Of a DNA stretch of 64,000 nt, positions 63,373 to 64,000 are shown in pieces. The notes beneath the pieces are model-generated. The model worked only from the letters and a program-made list of their open reading frames with translations. It did not search any database and was not told the origin of the DNA. The position numbers and the translations under genes are program-made. This DNA is from Flavobacteriales bacterium (GTDB lineage Bacteria; Bacteroidota; Bacteroidia; Flavobacteriales_F; PHOS-HE28), in NCBI GenBank assembly GCA_019912395.1, contig JAIOIH010000087.1:1-64000 (forward strand), read 5' to 3'. How positions within the stretch are numbered: the first letter of the stretch is position 1; each line of letters begins with the position of its first letter.

Positions 63373-64000
63373 TTACTGGCCTTTCAGGGCGTTGAGGTGG
63401 ATCACGGTGAGTGCGAGTTCGTAGCGGACGCGCAAGTGCTCGGCTTCGATGCGCCGCGCTTGTTCGATGCCTTGGATGAATTCCAGGTAGCCCGCGTCGC
63501 CGTTGAGGTAGGCGCGTTCGGCGTCATTGCGAAGCGTGTTGGCCAGGGCAGCGCCGGAGGCTTCGTAGTAGCTCAAACTCTCCCGCAGTTGGGCGAGCCG
63601 GGCTTGCGTGCGGGCCAGTTCCGTACTTCGACTGCGGCGCAGTTCCTCCAGTTGCTGCTGCGCGATCTCGCTCCGCAATCGGGCAGCCCTGGTGCGCGCG
63701 CCTTGGCCACTCCCGGGCAACGGGATTGACGTGCCGATGAGGTAGCCCGTGAAGGGCGATGCCCCATCGATGGTCTGGTAGAAGCCGCCACCTTGCAGGC
63801 TCGGGGCCCATTGGCTGCGTTGCATTTTCCATTCTGCTTCGGCAACGCTTGCACGTTGCTTTTCCGAGGCGAGCACCGGATCAGTGCCCCCGCCGGGATC
63901 GGGTGCATGGGCGGTTTTCCGCAACGCGGAAGTATCCGGTACCGCGCTGCCGATCGGACCGGTCCAGCGTTCCAGTTCCGCAGCGAATACGGCCATGTCC
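63373..64000 (-). CDS. TolC family outer-membrane efflux protein (partial)
   Basis: The C-terminal ~207 residues of an outer-membrane efflux factor; the gene runs off the right window edge. Visible are the family pattern of long helices and strands (FTGYLIGTSIPLPGSG, RTRAARLRSEIAQQQLEELR, GDAGYLEFIQGIEQARRIEA). The ATG at 63996 is probably internal. It would form the exit duct for the adaptor encoded next. Confidence 0.88.
   Translation of the reverse strand, partial: DMAVFAAELERWTGPIGSAVPDTSALRKTAHAPDPGGGTDPVLASEKQRASVAEAEWKMQRSQWAPSLQGGGFYQTIDGASPFTGYLIGTSIPLPGSGQGARTRAARLRSEIAQQQLEELRRSRSTELARTQARLAQLRESLSYYEASGAALANTLRNDAERAYLNGDAGYLEFIQGIEQARRIEAEHLRVRYELALTVIHLNALKGQ

Overview
The window is a high-GC chromosomal segment of a member of the Bacteroidota, most likely Flavobacteriales-like. 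The support is many secreted proteins with type IX secretion (T9SS) C-terminal sorting domains, a PorP/SprF outer-membrane protein paired with a CHU_C adhesin, a TonB-dependent receptor with a carboxypeptidase-like N-terminal domain, A-rich leaders without clear Shine-Dalgarno sites, and several good matches to the Bacteroidota -7 promoter element TAnnTTTG. Housekeeping genes (ffh, recF, argS, folD, ribH, ndk, tRNA-His) show this is core chromosome with accessory inserts.

Layout. 1-12.2 kb: DUF1573 protein, C-terminal processing protease, penicillin-binding protein 1C, secreted lysyl-endopeptidase-like protease, a DUF1501/DUF1800 pair, Dps and a small membrane protein. 12.4-14.7 kb: TonB-dependent receptor. 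15.1-24.6 kb: three translationally coupled T9SS cargo genes, followed on the chromosome by a second copy of the same module in which the first gene survives only as its last ~75 codons plus a short new N-terminus. The large intact-module gene (1,380-codon reading frame) has its signal peptide out of frame at a run of nine C. 24.9-28.9 kb: surface-glycan operon (GT4, formyltransferase-like/beta-propeller protein, flippase). 29-29.3 kb: tRNA-His whose 3' end lies in a perfect palindrome and is duplicated 137 bp downstream. 29.3-35.4 kb: cation efflux protein, NhaA, then an arginine cluster (arginase, CtlX-like hydrolase, ArgS); argS carries an in-frame palindromic insertion. 35.5-41.3 kb: PorP/SprF plus a ~1,600-residue adhesin with three 239-residue repeats. 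41.5-55.8 kb: mostly core genes (ffh, folD, carbonic anhydrase, ribH, recF, ndk, nrnA, two FKBP lipoproteins). 55.8-61.2 kb: GLUG-repeat cargo protein, complete IS630-type element and a type II restriction-modification pair of lower GC. 61.2-64 kb: CFA-synthase-like methyltransferase and an efflux adaptor/TolC pair cut by the window edge.

The best candidates for something new are (1) the coupled, tandemly duplicated T9SS cargo module with a homopolymer at its signal peptide, (2) the dispersed palindromic element that also sits inside argS, and (3) the structured palindromes around tRNA-His. All calls come from reading the sequence and remembered family features; no database search was possible.
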